Assembly: GCA_017458265.1 (NCBI GenBank)
Contig: JAFTFV010000065.1
Location: forward strand, 58,108 to 122,107
Reading direction: 5' to 3'
DNA length: 64,000 nt
Source: Bacteroidales bacterium
GTDB lineage: Bacteria > Bacteroidota > Bacteroidia > Bacteroidales > UBA932
Each line of letters opens with the position of its first letter. Position 1 is the first letter of the stretch. Below, piece by piece: positions 8,350 through 16,481 of this stretch. The notes under the pieces were generated by a model, which saw only the letters and a list, made by a program, of their open reading frames with translations, ran no database searches and was not told where the DNA came from. The translations under genes and the position numbers were made by a program.

Positions 8350-11300
8350 TTAGAATGTTAGCGTTATGCCGCCAAGCATGAGGCGCTGCTGTGGATAGTA
8401 ACCATTATTGACGCCCGGCGATTCGGGATCTATACCCTCCGGAAGGCCGTCAATGGTAAAGAGGTTCTGACCCTCGACGAATACCCTGAAGTTCTGTATT
8501 CCCAAGCGGGAAACAAGCTTTTTGGGCAGCGAATAACCAAGCTGTGCAGTCTTGAGACGAACGTATTTACCGTCCCTGATCCAGAAGGTTGAACTGAGGC
8601 CGTTGTCTCCGCCGTGACCGGCTTTCGCAAGAGTGAGCCTGGGGAAAGTTCCGTCAGGATTGTAGACGCTGTATGCATTCTCAACAAGGAAGAGAGGAGA
8701 GTTGCCGCCTTCCTTGAAGGTCTGTGTCCAGATGGTGTTGTCGTCGTTGTCGTTGAAGTATGTACCTGTCATTGAGACATCGAAAAGGGCTCCGCCGGTG
8801 AACTGTGCATTGAAGTCGAAGTTCTTCCATCCGGCGTTGATGTTAAGGCCGAAGGTGAGCTCCGGACGGTTGCTGCGGCCGAAGTAACCCTTGTCGTCCT
8901 CATCAATCTTGCCGTCACCGTTGAGGTCTGTATAATGGATGTCTCCGACATTGGGACGGGTGCTGTACCAGGAGGCGTTGTCAATCTCTTCCTCGCTCTT
9001 GAACAGCCCTTCAGCCTGCCAGCACATTATGCTGCCATAGGTTGTGCCCGTACGCTTTCTCCATTCCACAATGTTGGGATCGTCGTTGAACTTGAGCCAA
9101 CGGGTCTTGGAATAAGTAAGGCTGCCTGCAATCTCAAGGAAGAGCGTGTCTCCAAGCAGGTTGATTCTGTTGTTATGCCTGACAAGGATATCTATACCCT
9201 TTGCGTCAATCGCATTGCTGTTCACCCAGGTGGGATAGTAACCGCCCATGGAGGAAGGGAATCCGGTACTCTGGTATGTGAGCATGTCATAGGTATAGTT
9301 GTAGAATCCGTCTATTTCAAAGCCCAGAAGCCCATCCCAAAGCGTTGCGTCAACACCGACGTTCCAGCTCTGGGTCTTTTCCCATGAAAGGTTGGTGTTG
9401 GCAATGCCGTCGGTATAATAGGCCGGGGAAATGACAGTGGCTCCTCCCTTCTGTCCAAGAGCTATGTTAGCAGCCTTGGCGTAAGTGCTCAGGAAGGCGT
9501 ATTCACTCACCGAATCGTTGCCCAGAAGGCCCACGCTGGCCCTCAGCTTAAGATCCTGAAGCCAAGGGATGTTTTTCATGAATTCCTCCTTGGAGAGACG
9601 CCAGCCAAGGGAAACGGACGGGAAGAAACCCCACCGTGTGTTGGCCATTCCTGCAAATTTATATGAACCGTCATATCGGCCGGTAACTTCAGCAAGGTAC
9701 TTTTCATCATAGTCGTAGCGGGCTCGGAACACATAGCCGATGGAGCGGGACTCTCCGGACCAACCGCCGGGGGCCAGCTTGGAAGCCACGCCGTAGGAAA
9801 GCTCCGGCAGTGAGTCGAACGGGAGGTTCTGGACATAGGCGCTGAGGCCGTTGCCCTCGTACTGACGATACTCTGCCAGCAGCATGGCGTCAAGGTTGTT
9901 CTTGCCGAATGATGCTACGTAGTTTGCACTTGCCTGACCAACCAACTGCGAAGAGAAGGTAACACCCTCGCCAAGATTGTTGACATTGTCTGCAACGTGC
10001 GGATTGTCCGTCCTAACTTTCCATGCCCAACCGTCATCGGTCCTTTCCCTTTGCATCAGAGTGTATGGAGTAGACAGGTTCTTGTTGTAGCTGTTGGCAT
10101 AGTCGTATGAACCGGAAGCCTTGAGAGACAGGCCTTTGACAAAGGGAACCTTCCATGTCAGGGCCGCATTGACCGACATCTCGCTGGAACGGGTTTTCTT
10201 ATATCCCGACTCGTAGATTGCAGCCAGAGGGCTCACCAGGAAACTCTGGTTGTCCTGAACCGCGCCCGTATAATATCCGTCATACTTTTCGGGAAGGTAA
10301 GGGTGCATGTGTACAACCTGGCTGGCAATTGAGAACCAGCCCACTTCCGTAGCACCCGCATCAGAACCGCCGGAGAGGAACGCCGGCGTAGACCTGTTTC
10401 CAATGACTCCCTGCAATCCCACTTTATAACTGAGCTGCTTGGAGAGGTCTCCTTCTATGTTGGTCCTGACATTGTAACGGGCGTAGTTGAATTTGTCAAT
10501 GTTACCCTTCTGGTCAAGTATGCCGAAAGAGGTGAAGAAGCGGGCCTTGTCCGTACCTCCCTGAATGGTCACATTGTGCTTCTGATTGAAGCCAGTCCCG
10601 AAAACCTTGTCTACATAGTCAACGTTGTCCCAGCCGTCAACACCGTCCCTCATAGCCTGGATGTTCTTTTGCGTAAAGGCCGGAACATAGTCTGAAGGGG
10701 CCGATATCTCCCCGCTGGAGAGCTGATCCATCATCTGCGCTACATTATAATAATAGGCAAACTGAGGACCGTTCATGAAGCGGGGGAAGTTTGCGTTCAT
10801 GGAGGCACCCATTGAAGCGTTGTACGTTATACGGGTATCTCCCTTTTCGCCCTTGCGTGTCTGAATGACGATCACGCCGCCAGCTGCCTTAAGGCCATAA
10901 ACTGCTGCAGACGCGCCGTCCTTCAGGACGGAAATGCTTTCGATGTCGGCAGGGTCGATGTCGTTGATGTTGTCAACTGGGAAACCGTCCACGACGTACG
11001 CTACGCCGTAAACGGAGCCACGGATACGGAGCGATGCCTGGTCAAGACCGGGTTCGCCGGATTCCTGCACGGATGAGATACCGGAAAGCTTACCGGCAAG
11101 CACCTGGGACACATTGGTGGCAGGTGATTTAAGGAGTTCGTCGCCCTTCATTGCCGACACGGCCGCCGTCAGGGTTTCCTTCTTGGCGGTACCGTAGCCC
11201 ACAACGACCACGTCTTCCAGATACAGGGCGTCTTCCTGCATTGTCACATTGATTGGCGAGCGCCCGTTCCAGGTGCGCTCTTCGGTTGCAAGGCCAAGGC

Positions 11301-11526
11301 AGGAGAACTCAATCACGTCACCGCTTTTGGCAGTGAGTTCATAGGCACCGTCGTTTCCGGTCATGGTGCCGTGGGTGGTTCCCTTTACCAGGACGGTAAC
11401 TCCTCCAAGGGGGGCTCCCCCCTGGTCTGTCACCGTGCCCCGGAGTTTTCCCTGGGCTAAAGCAGCCGCCGGCAGAAGCATAAGCCCTGCCAGAGTGCCG
11501 ATGATTAAACGTAGAATGTACTTCAT
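8350..11526 (-). CDS. SusC/RagA-family TonB-dependent outer-membrane transporter, PUL 1
   Basis: 1058 residues. The signal peptide ends in LLPAAALAQG. A carboxypeptidase-regulatory-like domain spans residues 27-110 (LRGTVTDQGGAPLGGVTVLV). The TonB-box-like DVVVVGYGTAKKET is followed by the plug domain (LAGKLSGISSVQESGEPG, SISVLKDGASAAVYG) and a long beta-barrel ending in an aromatic residue (GGITLTF). These are all standard for SusC proteins that import oligosaccharides using TonB energy. It is the first SusC gene of the minus-strand PUL, 3 nt after the epimerase gene. Nothing appears truncated. Confidence 0.96.
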   Translation of the reverse strand: MKYILRLIIGTLAGLMLLPAAALAQGKLRGTVTDQGGAPLGGVTVLVKGTTHGTMTGNDGAYELTAKSGDVIEFSCLGLATEERTWNGRSPINVTMQEDALYLEDVVVVGYGTAKKETLTAAVSAMKGDELLKSPATNVSQVLAGKLSGISSVQESGEPGLDQASLRIRGSVYGVAYVVDGFPVDNINDIDPADIESISVLKDGASAAVYGLKAAGGVIVIQTRKGEKGDTRITYNASMGASMNANFPRFMNGPQFAYYYNVAQMMDQLSSGEISAPSDYVPAFTQKNIQAMRDGVDGWDNVDYVDKVFGTGFNQKHNVTIQGGTDKARFFTSFGILDQKGNIDKFNYARYNVRTNIEGDLSKQLSYKVGLQGVIGNRSTPAFLSGGSDAGATEVGWFSIASQVVHMHPYLPEKYDGYYTGAVQDNQSFLVSPLAAIYESGYKKTRSSEMSVNAALTWKVPFVKGLSLKASGSYDYANSYNKNLSTPYTLMQRERTDDGWAWKVRTDNPHVADNVNNLGEGVTFSSQLVGQASANYVASFGKNNLDAMLLAEYRQYEGNGLSAYVQNLPFDSLPELSYGVASKLAPGGWSGESRSIGYVFRARYDYDEKYLAEVTGRYDGSYKFAGMANTRWGFFPSVSLGWRLSKEEFMKNIPWLQDLKLRASVGLLGNDSVSEYAFLSTYAKAANIALGQKGGATVISPAYYTDGIANTNLSWEKTQSWNVGVDATLWDGLLGFEIDGFYNYTYDMLTYQSTGFPSSMGGYYPTWVNSNAIDAKGIDILVRHNNRINLLGDTLFLEIAGSLTYSKTRWLKFNDDPNIVEWRKRTGTTYGSIMCWQAEGLFKSEEEIDNASWYSTRPNVGDIHYTDLNGDGKIDEDDKGYFGRSNRPELTFGLNINAGWKNFDFNAQFTGGALFDVSMTGTYFNDNDDNTIWTQTFKEGGNSPLFLVENAYSVYNPDGTFPRLTLAKAGHGGDNGLSSTFWIRDGKYVRLKTAQLGYSLPKKLVSRLGIQNFRVFVEGQNLFTIDGLPEGIDPESPGVNNGYYPQQRLMLGGITLTF

Positions 11527-11529
11527 AGT

Positions 11530-12714
11530 TTATTTATTGTCTGCGATTTCCTGTAAGATAGTACCAATCTGATAGAGCCCTCTGGGCACGTGGAAGCAGC
11601 CCTTCCACTTACCGCCCTTGAGGGGAAGAAGGACCTCTCCCCTGCGGTTCAGGTAGCCATACCATTCCGGATACTCGGGATCCTTGAAACGGGTCCAGAG
11701 ATAATCATCCAGCTTGAGGAACCACTCAAGGGCCTTTTCATTGCCGGTGAGCTGATAGCCCTTTATCATTGCAATTGCGCTCTCGAGGTGCACCCACCAG
11801 AGTTTCTGGTCCCATTCGAGCTCCTGGGTGGGATAGCCCTTGCGGTCCATGAAGTAGAATATTCCGCCGTACTCCTTGTCCCAGCCATAGTCGATGACGC
11901 GCAGGGCTATTTCCATGCTCTTGTCGATGATATCCTTGCGGCCGAGGCGGATGCCCAGGTTCATCATGAACCAGAGGGATTCAAGGTCGTGTCCTGGATT
12001 CACCTTGCGGCCTTCGAAACAGTCAATCAGGCTGCCGTCCGGGGCAAGGTTCTCTACCATCACGCCCAGATCCGGCTGGTAGAATACGTCAAAGACTTCG
12101 TGAAGAGCCTCTTCGATGGTCTTGTCCAGAAGGGACTTGTCCTCTATGATGGGTTCAATCTCAAGTGCCATGTTGCAGATGATCATTGGAAGGGCGAAAT
12201 CCTTCATGGGACGCGTTCCGGGCACACCCTTGCTCCAAATGCCCTTGGGATTGGAACGGCGCTCCAGAATGCGCTGGAAGGTCTTGCGGGCTATTTCGGC
12301 ATAGTGTTCATCTCCAGTTGCGATTGCCATCTGCGCAAAAGCCATGCAGGCGAAAGTGTTGGAAAAGATATTGTAAGGCTGGATGATGGGCTTGCCTTCA
12401 CGGGTAAGCGAGAAGTAGAAGTCAAAGTTTCCGTCATGGCCGTACTTTTCCAGGAAGATAGCTCCCTGCTCTGCACACTCCAGCCACTGAGGATTCTTCT
12501 CCACTTTATTGTACAGCATTGCGAACATCCATACTTCCCTGCCCTGCAGCCAGACGAACTTATCCGTGTCAAACACGCTTCCGTCACGGTTCAGGCAGGT
12601 GAAGTATCCACCATATTCAAGGTCCTGGGACTTCTCAAGCCAGAAGGGTAAAACATTATTATAAAGTTCGTTACGATAGCGAAGCGCCATCTTCTTAAAA
12701 TCCGGTAAGAGCAT
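11530..12714 (-). CDS. AGE-family N-acylglucosamine 2-epimerase-like enzyme
   Basis: 394 residues from the ATG at 12714, the usual size for AGE enzymes. It is an (alpha/alpha)6-barrel protein with LEYGGYFTCLNRDG near the start, NIFSNTFACMAFAQ, NPGHDLESLWFMM (containing the catalytic-type His of the family), WVHLESAIAMIKGY and the C-terminal KGCFHVPRGL, which resembles renin-binding protein/GlcNAc 2-epimerases more than cellobiose epimerases. The likely reaction is interconversion of GlcNAc and ManNAc in the cytoplasm (no signal peptide). It is the first gene of PUL 1, directly upstream of susC, consistent with amino-sugar use. A mannose or glucose epimerase is possible. Confidence 0.85.
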   Translation of the reverse strand: MLLPDFKKMALRYRNELYNNVLPFWLEKSQDLEYGGYFTCLNRDGSVFDTDKFVWLQGREVWMFAMLYNKVEKNPQWLECAEQGAIFLEKYGHDGNFDFYFSLTREGKPIIQPYNIFSNTFACMAFAQMAIATGDEHYAEIARKTFQRILERRSNPKGIWSKGVPGTRPMKDFALPMIICNMALEIEPIIEDKSLLDKTIEEALHEVFDVFYQPDLGVMVENLAPDGSLIDCFEGRKVNPGHDLESLWFMMNLGIRLGRKDIIDKSMEIALRVIDYGWDKEYGGIFYFMDRKGYPTQELEWDQKLWWVHLESAIAMIKGYQLTGNEKALEWFLKLDDYLWTRFKDPEYPEWYGYLNRRGEVLLPLKGGKWKGCFHVPRGLYQIGTILQEIADNK

Positions 12715-12756
12715 ATTGGTTATATTTGTTAAATAATTAGAGGTATGGCCTCGTGA

Positions 12757-12789
12757 CAAATATAGAAAAAATTTGAAATAAGGTGAAAC
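12757..12789 (-). promoter_or_regulatory. Promoter of PUL 1
   Basis: On the minus strand TATATTTG (12764 to 12757) fits TAnnTTTG, with a near-consensus TTTC -33 box 20 nt upstream (12788-12785). The leader to the epimerase ATG is about 40 nt. It lies back to back with the promoter of the ROK regulator gene, so the 178-nt intergenic region could hold shared operators. Confidence 0.5.
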
Positions 12790-12841
12790 TTTTTAACAAA
12801 ATTTTTACCAGCCAAAAACTTTTTAACACTCCGTTAATAAG

Positions 12842-12877
12842 TTTGTTTGTTTTAATGATTCCCTTTTTTTATCTTTG
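12842..12877 (+). promoter_or_regulatory. Promoter of the ROK regulator operon
   Basis: TTTG at 12846-12849 (with a second overlapping TTTG at 12842) and TATCTTTG at 12870-12877, spaced by exactly 20 nt. This is a full match to the Bacteroidetes consensus. The ATG follows 15 nt after the -7 box, so the leader is very short. Confidence 0.65.
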
Positions 12878-12892
12878 CAAAAAGCATCCGCC

Positions 12893-14071
12893 ATGCATTA
12901 CGCATCGTACAAGAAAGCCATCCTCTCCCTTTGCAACAACCGCGACGGGTACTCCATTGCAGAACTTAGCCGCCTGCTCGAAGCCAGCATCCCAAAAGTA
13001 TCCAGGATAGTAACGGAGATGGTGAGTGAAGGCACAATAGTGGAAAAGGGGAAAATGCGCTCTGAAGGCGGCCGGAGGGCAGCAGTTTACGGCCTCAATC
13101 CCGATGCCGGATGCTTCGTAGGCGTGGAAGTTGGGCACGAAGGACTCATCATCGTCGTAACGGACTTTCCCGGGCAGATAATCCAGGTAATCGACGACAT
13201 TCCCTTTACGCTGACGAACACCGAAGAGTCAGTGTCTGCCCTGTGCAAGACCGTAATGCATGCAGTAGACCGCCACGGAGTGGACCGCTCACGGGTAAAA
13301 GCCTACGGTATCTCCCTCACCGGCCGTGTAAACCAATGCACGGGATACAGCTACTCCTATTTCATAAGCGAGGAAAAACCCATCCGCAAGCTGCTGGAAG
13401 AGGGTTTCGGCAGTCCTGTAATCGTGGAGAACGATTCCCGGGCCATGGCTTACGGCGAATACATCGCTGGAGCCGGCGGAGGCGAAGAAACGAGCCTTTT
13501 CCTCAACCTCGGCTGGGGACTTGGAATGGGAATGATCGTGGGCGGCAAGCTCTTCTACGGAAAGTCCGGCTTCTCCGGAGAAATCGGCCACTTCCCCTTC
13601 CTTAACAACAATCTTTATTGCCGATGCGGAAAAACCGGCTGCCTTGAAACAGCCACTTCAGGCCTTGCTCTTCACCGCCTGGTGACAGAACAGCTTGACG
13701 CAGGCCGCCAGTCCGTCCTTACCTCCGAATACAAGGATGGACGGGAAATAACCCTTGACGACATCCTTTCCGCCGTCAGGAAGGAAGACATCGTGGCCAT
13801 AGAATGCATAGAGGAAGTGGGGGCCACGCTGGGCCGCGCCGTTGCCGGACTCATCAACATCTTCAACCCAGAACTCGTGGTCATCGGCGGGCGCCTTTCG
13901 GTAGCCGAGCATTATCTCATGCCGCCACTCAGGAGCGCCGTCAACAAGTACTCGCTCAACCTCGTGAACAAGGATACTCAGATTAAAGCCTCCATCCTGG
14001 GGAAAAGGGCGGGCGCCATAGGAGCGAGCCTCCTTGCCAAAGACTTCATTCTCTCTGAAATGCAATATTGA
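12893..14071 (+). CDS. ROK-family transcriptional regulator (NagC/XylR type)
   Basis: 392 residues from the ATG at 12893, 15 nt beyond the -7 box; an earlier TTG inside the promoter box was rejected. Residues 5-65 form a winged HTH (YSIAELSRLLEASIPKVSRI). The remainder is a ROK sugar-kinase fold with the zinc-binding CRCGKTGCLE near residue 243 and the catalytic-type END segment in VIVENDSRAMAYGE. ROK regulators of this layout bind a sugar or sugar phosphate and repress catabolic genes. Its gene is divergent from PUL 1 and first in its own operon, so it may control both directions. Regulation is inferred from position. Confidence 0.85.
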   Translation: MHYASYKKAILSLCNNRDGYSIAELSRLLEASIPKVSRIVTEMVSEGTIVEKGKMRSEGGRRAAVYGLNPDAGCFVGVEVGHEGLIIVVTDFPGQIIQVIDDIPFTLTNTEESVSALCKTVMHAVDRHGVDRSRVKAYGISLTGRVNQCTGYSYSYFISEEKPIRKLLEEGFGSPVIVENDSRAMAYGEYIAGAGGGEETSLFLNLGWGLGMGMIVGGKLFYGKSGFSGEIGHFPFLNNNLYCRCGKTGCLETATSGLALHRLVTEQLDAGRQSVLTSEYKDGREITLDDILSAVRKEDIVAIECIEEVGATLGRAVAGLINIFNPELVVIGGRLSVAEHYLMPPLRSAVNKYSLNLVNKDTQIKASILGKRAGAIGASLLAKDFILSEMQY

Positions 14072-14078
14072 ACCATAT

Positions 14079-15161
14079 ATGGAAAACAGACGTTCTTTCT
14101 TGAAAAAAGGAGCCCTTGCAGCTGCAGCGGCTCCGCTTCTTGCATCATCATGCAAACCGTCCGGCGGTGACAAGTACGGAATCGACCTCGACCGTTCCGT
14201 GGAATCCACCCTCATCGTTCCAAAGGCAAACGCCCTCCCCATCACGGGAACGTTCCTGGACGAGATTTCCCATGACATTCCCCACCAGAACTGGGGAGAG
14301 AAGGAATGGGACAGGGATTTCAGGTACATGAAGGCTATCGGCATAGACACCGTGATCGACATCCGCTGCGGATACCGTAAGTTCATCACCTACCCTTCAC
14401 CATATCTCCTGAAAAAGGGCTGCTACATGCCGTCCATGGACCTTATCGACATGTTCTGCCGCCTGGCCCAGAAGTATGACATGAAGTTCATGCTGGGCCT
14501 GTACGATTCTGGCAAGTATTGGGATACCGGAGACATGAGCTACGAGGTTGAGTCCAACAAATATGTAATTGACGAAATCTGGGAGCGCTACGGTTCAAAG
14601 TACAAGAGCTTCGGCGGCTGGTACATATCGGGCGAAATATCCCGTGCCACCAAGGGCGCCATCGAGAGCTTCCGCACCATGGGCCGCCAGTGCAAGGAGG
14701 TTTCCGGAGGGCTTCCAACCTTCATCTCTCCCTGGATAGACGGCAAGAAGGCGGTAATGGGAACCACCAAGATGACAAACGACCAGGCCGTCTCAGTAGC
14801 CCAGCACGAAAAGGAATGGAACGAAATCTTTGACGGCATCCATGAGTATGTGGACGCCTGCGCCTTCCAGGACGGGCACATCGACTATGACGAACTGGAC
14901 GCCTTCTTCAGCGTGAACAAGAAACTTGCCGATAAATATGGAATGAAGTGCTGGACCAATGCGGAAACCTTCGACAGGGACATGCCCATCCACTTCTTCC
15001 CCATCAAGTTCGACAAGCTGCGCCTCAAGCTGGAAGCCGCAAAGCGCTGCGGGTACGACAAGGCCATCACCTTCGAATTCAGCCATTTCATGAGCCCCCA
15101 GAGCGCATATCTCCAGGCGGGGCACCTTTATGACAGATATAAAGAATACTTCGGAATATGA
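14079..15161 (+). CDS. DUF4434-like TIM-barrel lipoprotein with Tat-like signal
   Basis: 360 residues from the ATG at 14079. The N-terminus combines a twin-arginine pattern (RRSFLKKGALAAAAA) with a lipobox ending LLASSC, so export as a Tat lipoprotein is likely. The body resembles DUF4434 barrels: ALPITGTFLDEISHDIPHQNW, FRYMKAIGIDTVIDIRCGY, YDMKFMLGLYDSGKYW, SFGGWYISGEISR, CWTNAETFD and KAITFEFSHFMSP. The conserved acidic residues in YISGEIS and TNAETF are in glycosidase-like positions, but no activity is established for the family. It overlaps the MFS gene by 4 nt, suggesting joint expression of extracellular processing and uptake. Confidence 0.7.
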   Translation: MENRRSFLKKGALAAAAAPLLASSCKPSGGDKYGIDLDRSVESTLIVPKANALPITGTFLDEISHDIPHQNWGEKEWDRDFRYMKAIGIDTVIDIRCGYRKFITYPSPYLLKKGCYMPSMDLIDMFCRLAQKYDMKFMLGLYDSGKYWDTGDMSYEVESNKYVIDEIWERYGSKYKSFGGWYISGEISRATKGAIESFRTMGRQCKEVSGGLPTFISPWIDGKKAVMGTTKMTNDQAVSVAQHEKEWNEIFDGIHEYVDACAFQDGHIDYDELDAFFSVNKKLADKYGMKCWTNAETFDRDMPIHFFPIKFDKLRLKLEAAKRCGYDKAITFEFSHFMSPQSAYLQAGHLYDRYKEYFGI

Positions 15162-16471
15162 ACAGCACAAAACAGATGACGGCAGGAAGGGTCCTGTTCA
15201 TCGCAATCGTTGCCGCCCTTGGCGGAATCCTCTTCGGATATGACACGGCGGTTATTTCCGGAACCACCAGAATAGTTGCCGACCAGTTTTTCCTCACGGA
15301 ACTCTCCAAGGGCTGGTATGTGGGCTGCGCGCTCATCGGCTCTATCATTGGCGTTGCCGTTGCCGGCATGCTCAGCGACTTCCTCGGAAGGAAGAAGACC
15401 ATGCTCATATCGGCCGTCATGTTCAGCATATCGGCAATAGGATGCGCCGTCAGCGCCGATTTCACCCAGCTGGTGATTTTCCGCATAATCGGCGGATTCG
15501 GCATCGGCGTAGTTTCCATCGTTTCCCCCATCTATATTTCGGAGGTGTCCCCTGCCGAAAAGAGAGGAACGCTGGTGTCGCTGTATCAGCTTGCAATCAC
15601 CATCGGCTTCCTTCTGGCCTATCTTGTCAACTACCTGGTCCTCAAGGGGGCAGACCTTGAATCGGCAGACCCGGCCCTTGGAACGCGCATGTTCAACAAT
15701 GAGTATTGGAGGGGTATGCTGGGGATGGAAACCATTCCTGACCTTCTTTTCCTCATCCTCATTTTCTTCATTCCGGAAAGCCCGCGCTGGCTGGAGGTGC
15801 GCGGCCAGAGGAAGGACAACTCCGAGGAGTGGAAAGCCCTTCGCGAGCCAGGCATCCTCATGGCTGTTCTTTGGGGATCGCTCATTGCAATCCTGGGGCA
15901 GTTCATGGGCGTGAATGCCGTACTCTACTATGGCCCGGAAATCTTCCAGAACGCCGGTCTTTCAAGTGAGGGATCAATGTTCTCCACCGTGCTTGTGGGC
16001 GTCGTGAACATGCTCACTACGGTTCTTGCACTCATCATTATCGACAAGGTCGGACGCAAGCAGCTGGTATGGTGGGGCGTGGGCGGAATGATTGTGTGCC
16101 TTCTTGCCATCGGCACTTATTTCGCCTGGGGCAGCGCGCTGCATCTTGGAACAGGCTTCCTACTTACCTTCTTCCTGCTGTATGTGTTCTGCACGGCCAT
16201 TTCCATCAGCGCTGTGGTGTTCGTGCTCCTGAGCGAAATGTACCCTGGAAGGGTGCGTGGCCTTGCAATGTCAATCGCGGGCCTTGCGCTCTGGGTTGGC
16301 ACCTATCTCATCGGCCAGCTTACTCCCTGGATGCTCCAGACGCTAACTCCGGCGGGAACCTTCTTCCTCTTTGCATTCATGTGCCTTCCTTATCTCTATA
16401 TCATGTGGAAACACATTCCCGAGACCACGGGAAAGACACTCGAGGAAATAGAAAATTACTGGAAAAAATAA
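15158..16471 (+). CDS. Sugar-porter MFS transporter (XylE/GLUT-like)
   Basis: 437 residues with 12 predicted hydrophobic segments. Sugar-porter signatures are present: GGILFGYDTAVISG in TM1, DFLGRKKTML after TM2, GFGIGVVSIVSPIYISEVSPAEKRGTL, PESPRWL at the central loop, and DKVGRKQLV in the second half. The central QFMGVNAVLYYGPEIFQ matches the sugar-binding QxxGxNxxxYY motif. It probably imports a monosaccharide by proton symport through the inner membrane. Translation is coupled to the DUF4434 gene (ATGA overlap), and the GH3 gene follows after 10 nt. Confidence 0.9.
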   Translation: MNSTKQMTAGRVLFIAIVAALGGILFGYDTAVISGTTRIVADQFFLTELSKGWYVGCALIGSIIGVAVAGMLSDFLGRKKTMLISAVMFSISAIGCAVSADFTQLVIFRIIGGFGIGVVSIVSPIYISEVSPAEKRGTLVSLYQLAITIGFLLAYLVNYLVLKGADLESADPALGTRMFNNEYWRGMLGMETIPDLLFLILIFFIPESPRWLEVRGQRKDNSEEWKALREPGILMAVLWGSLIAILGQFMGVNAVLYYGPEIFQNAGLSSEGSMFSTVLVGVVNMLTTVLALIIIDKVGRKQLVWWGVGGMIVCLLAIGTYFAWGSALHLGTGFLLTFFLLYVFCTAISISAVVFVLLSEMYPGRVRGLAMSIAGLALWVGTYLIGQLTPWMLQTLTPAGTFFLFAFMCLPYLYIMWKHIPETTGKTLEEIENYWKK

Positions 16472-16481
16472 ACAATTCCCC

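Noticed and set aside
11590-12651. 353-codon frame on the plus strand
   Set aside because: It is antisense to the AGE epimerase gene, which has strong family motifs. Long antisense frames are common in this codon usage.
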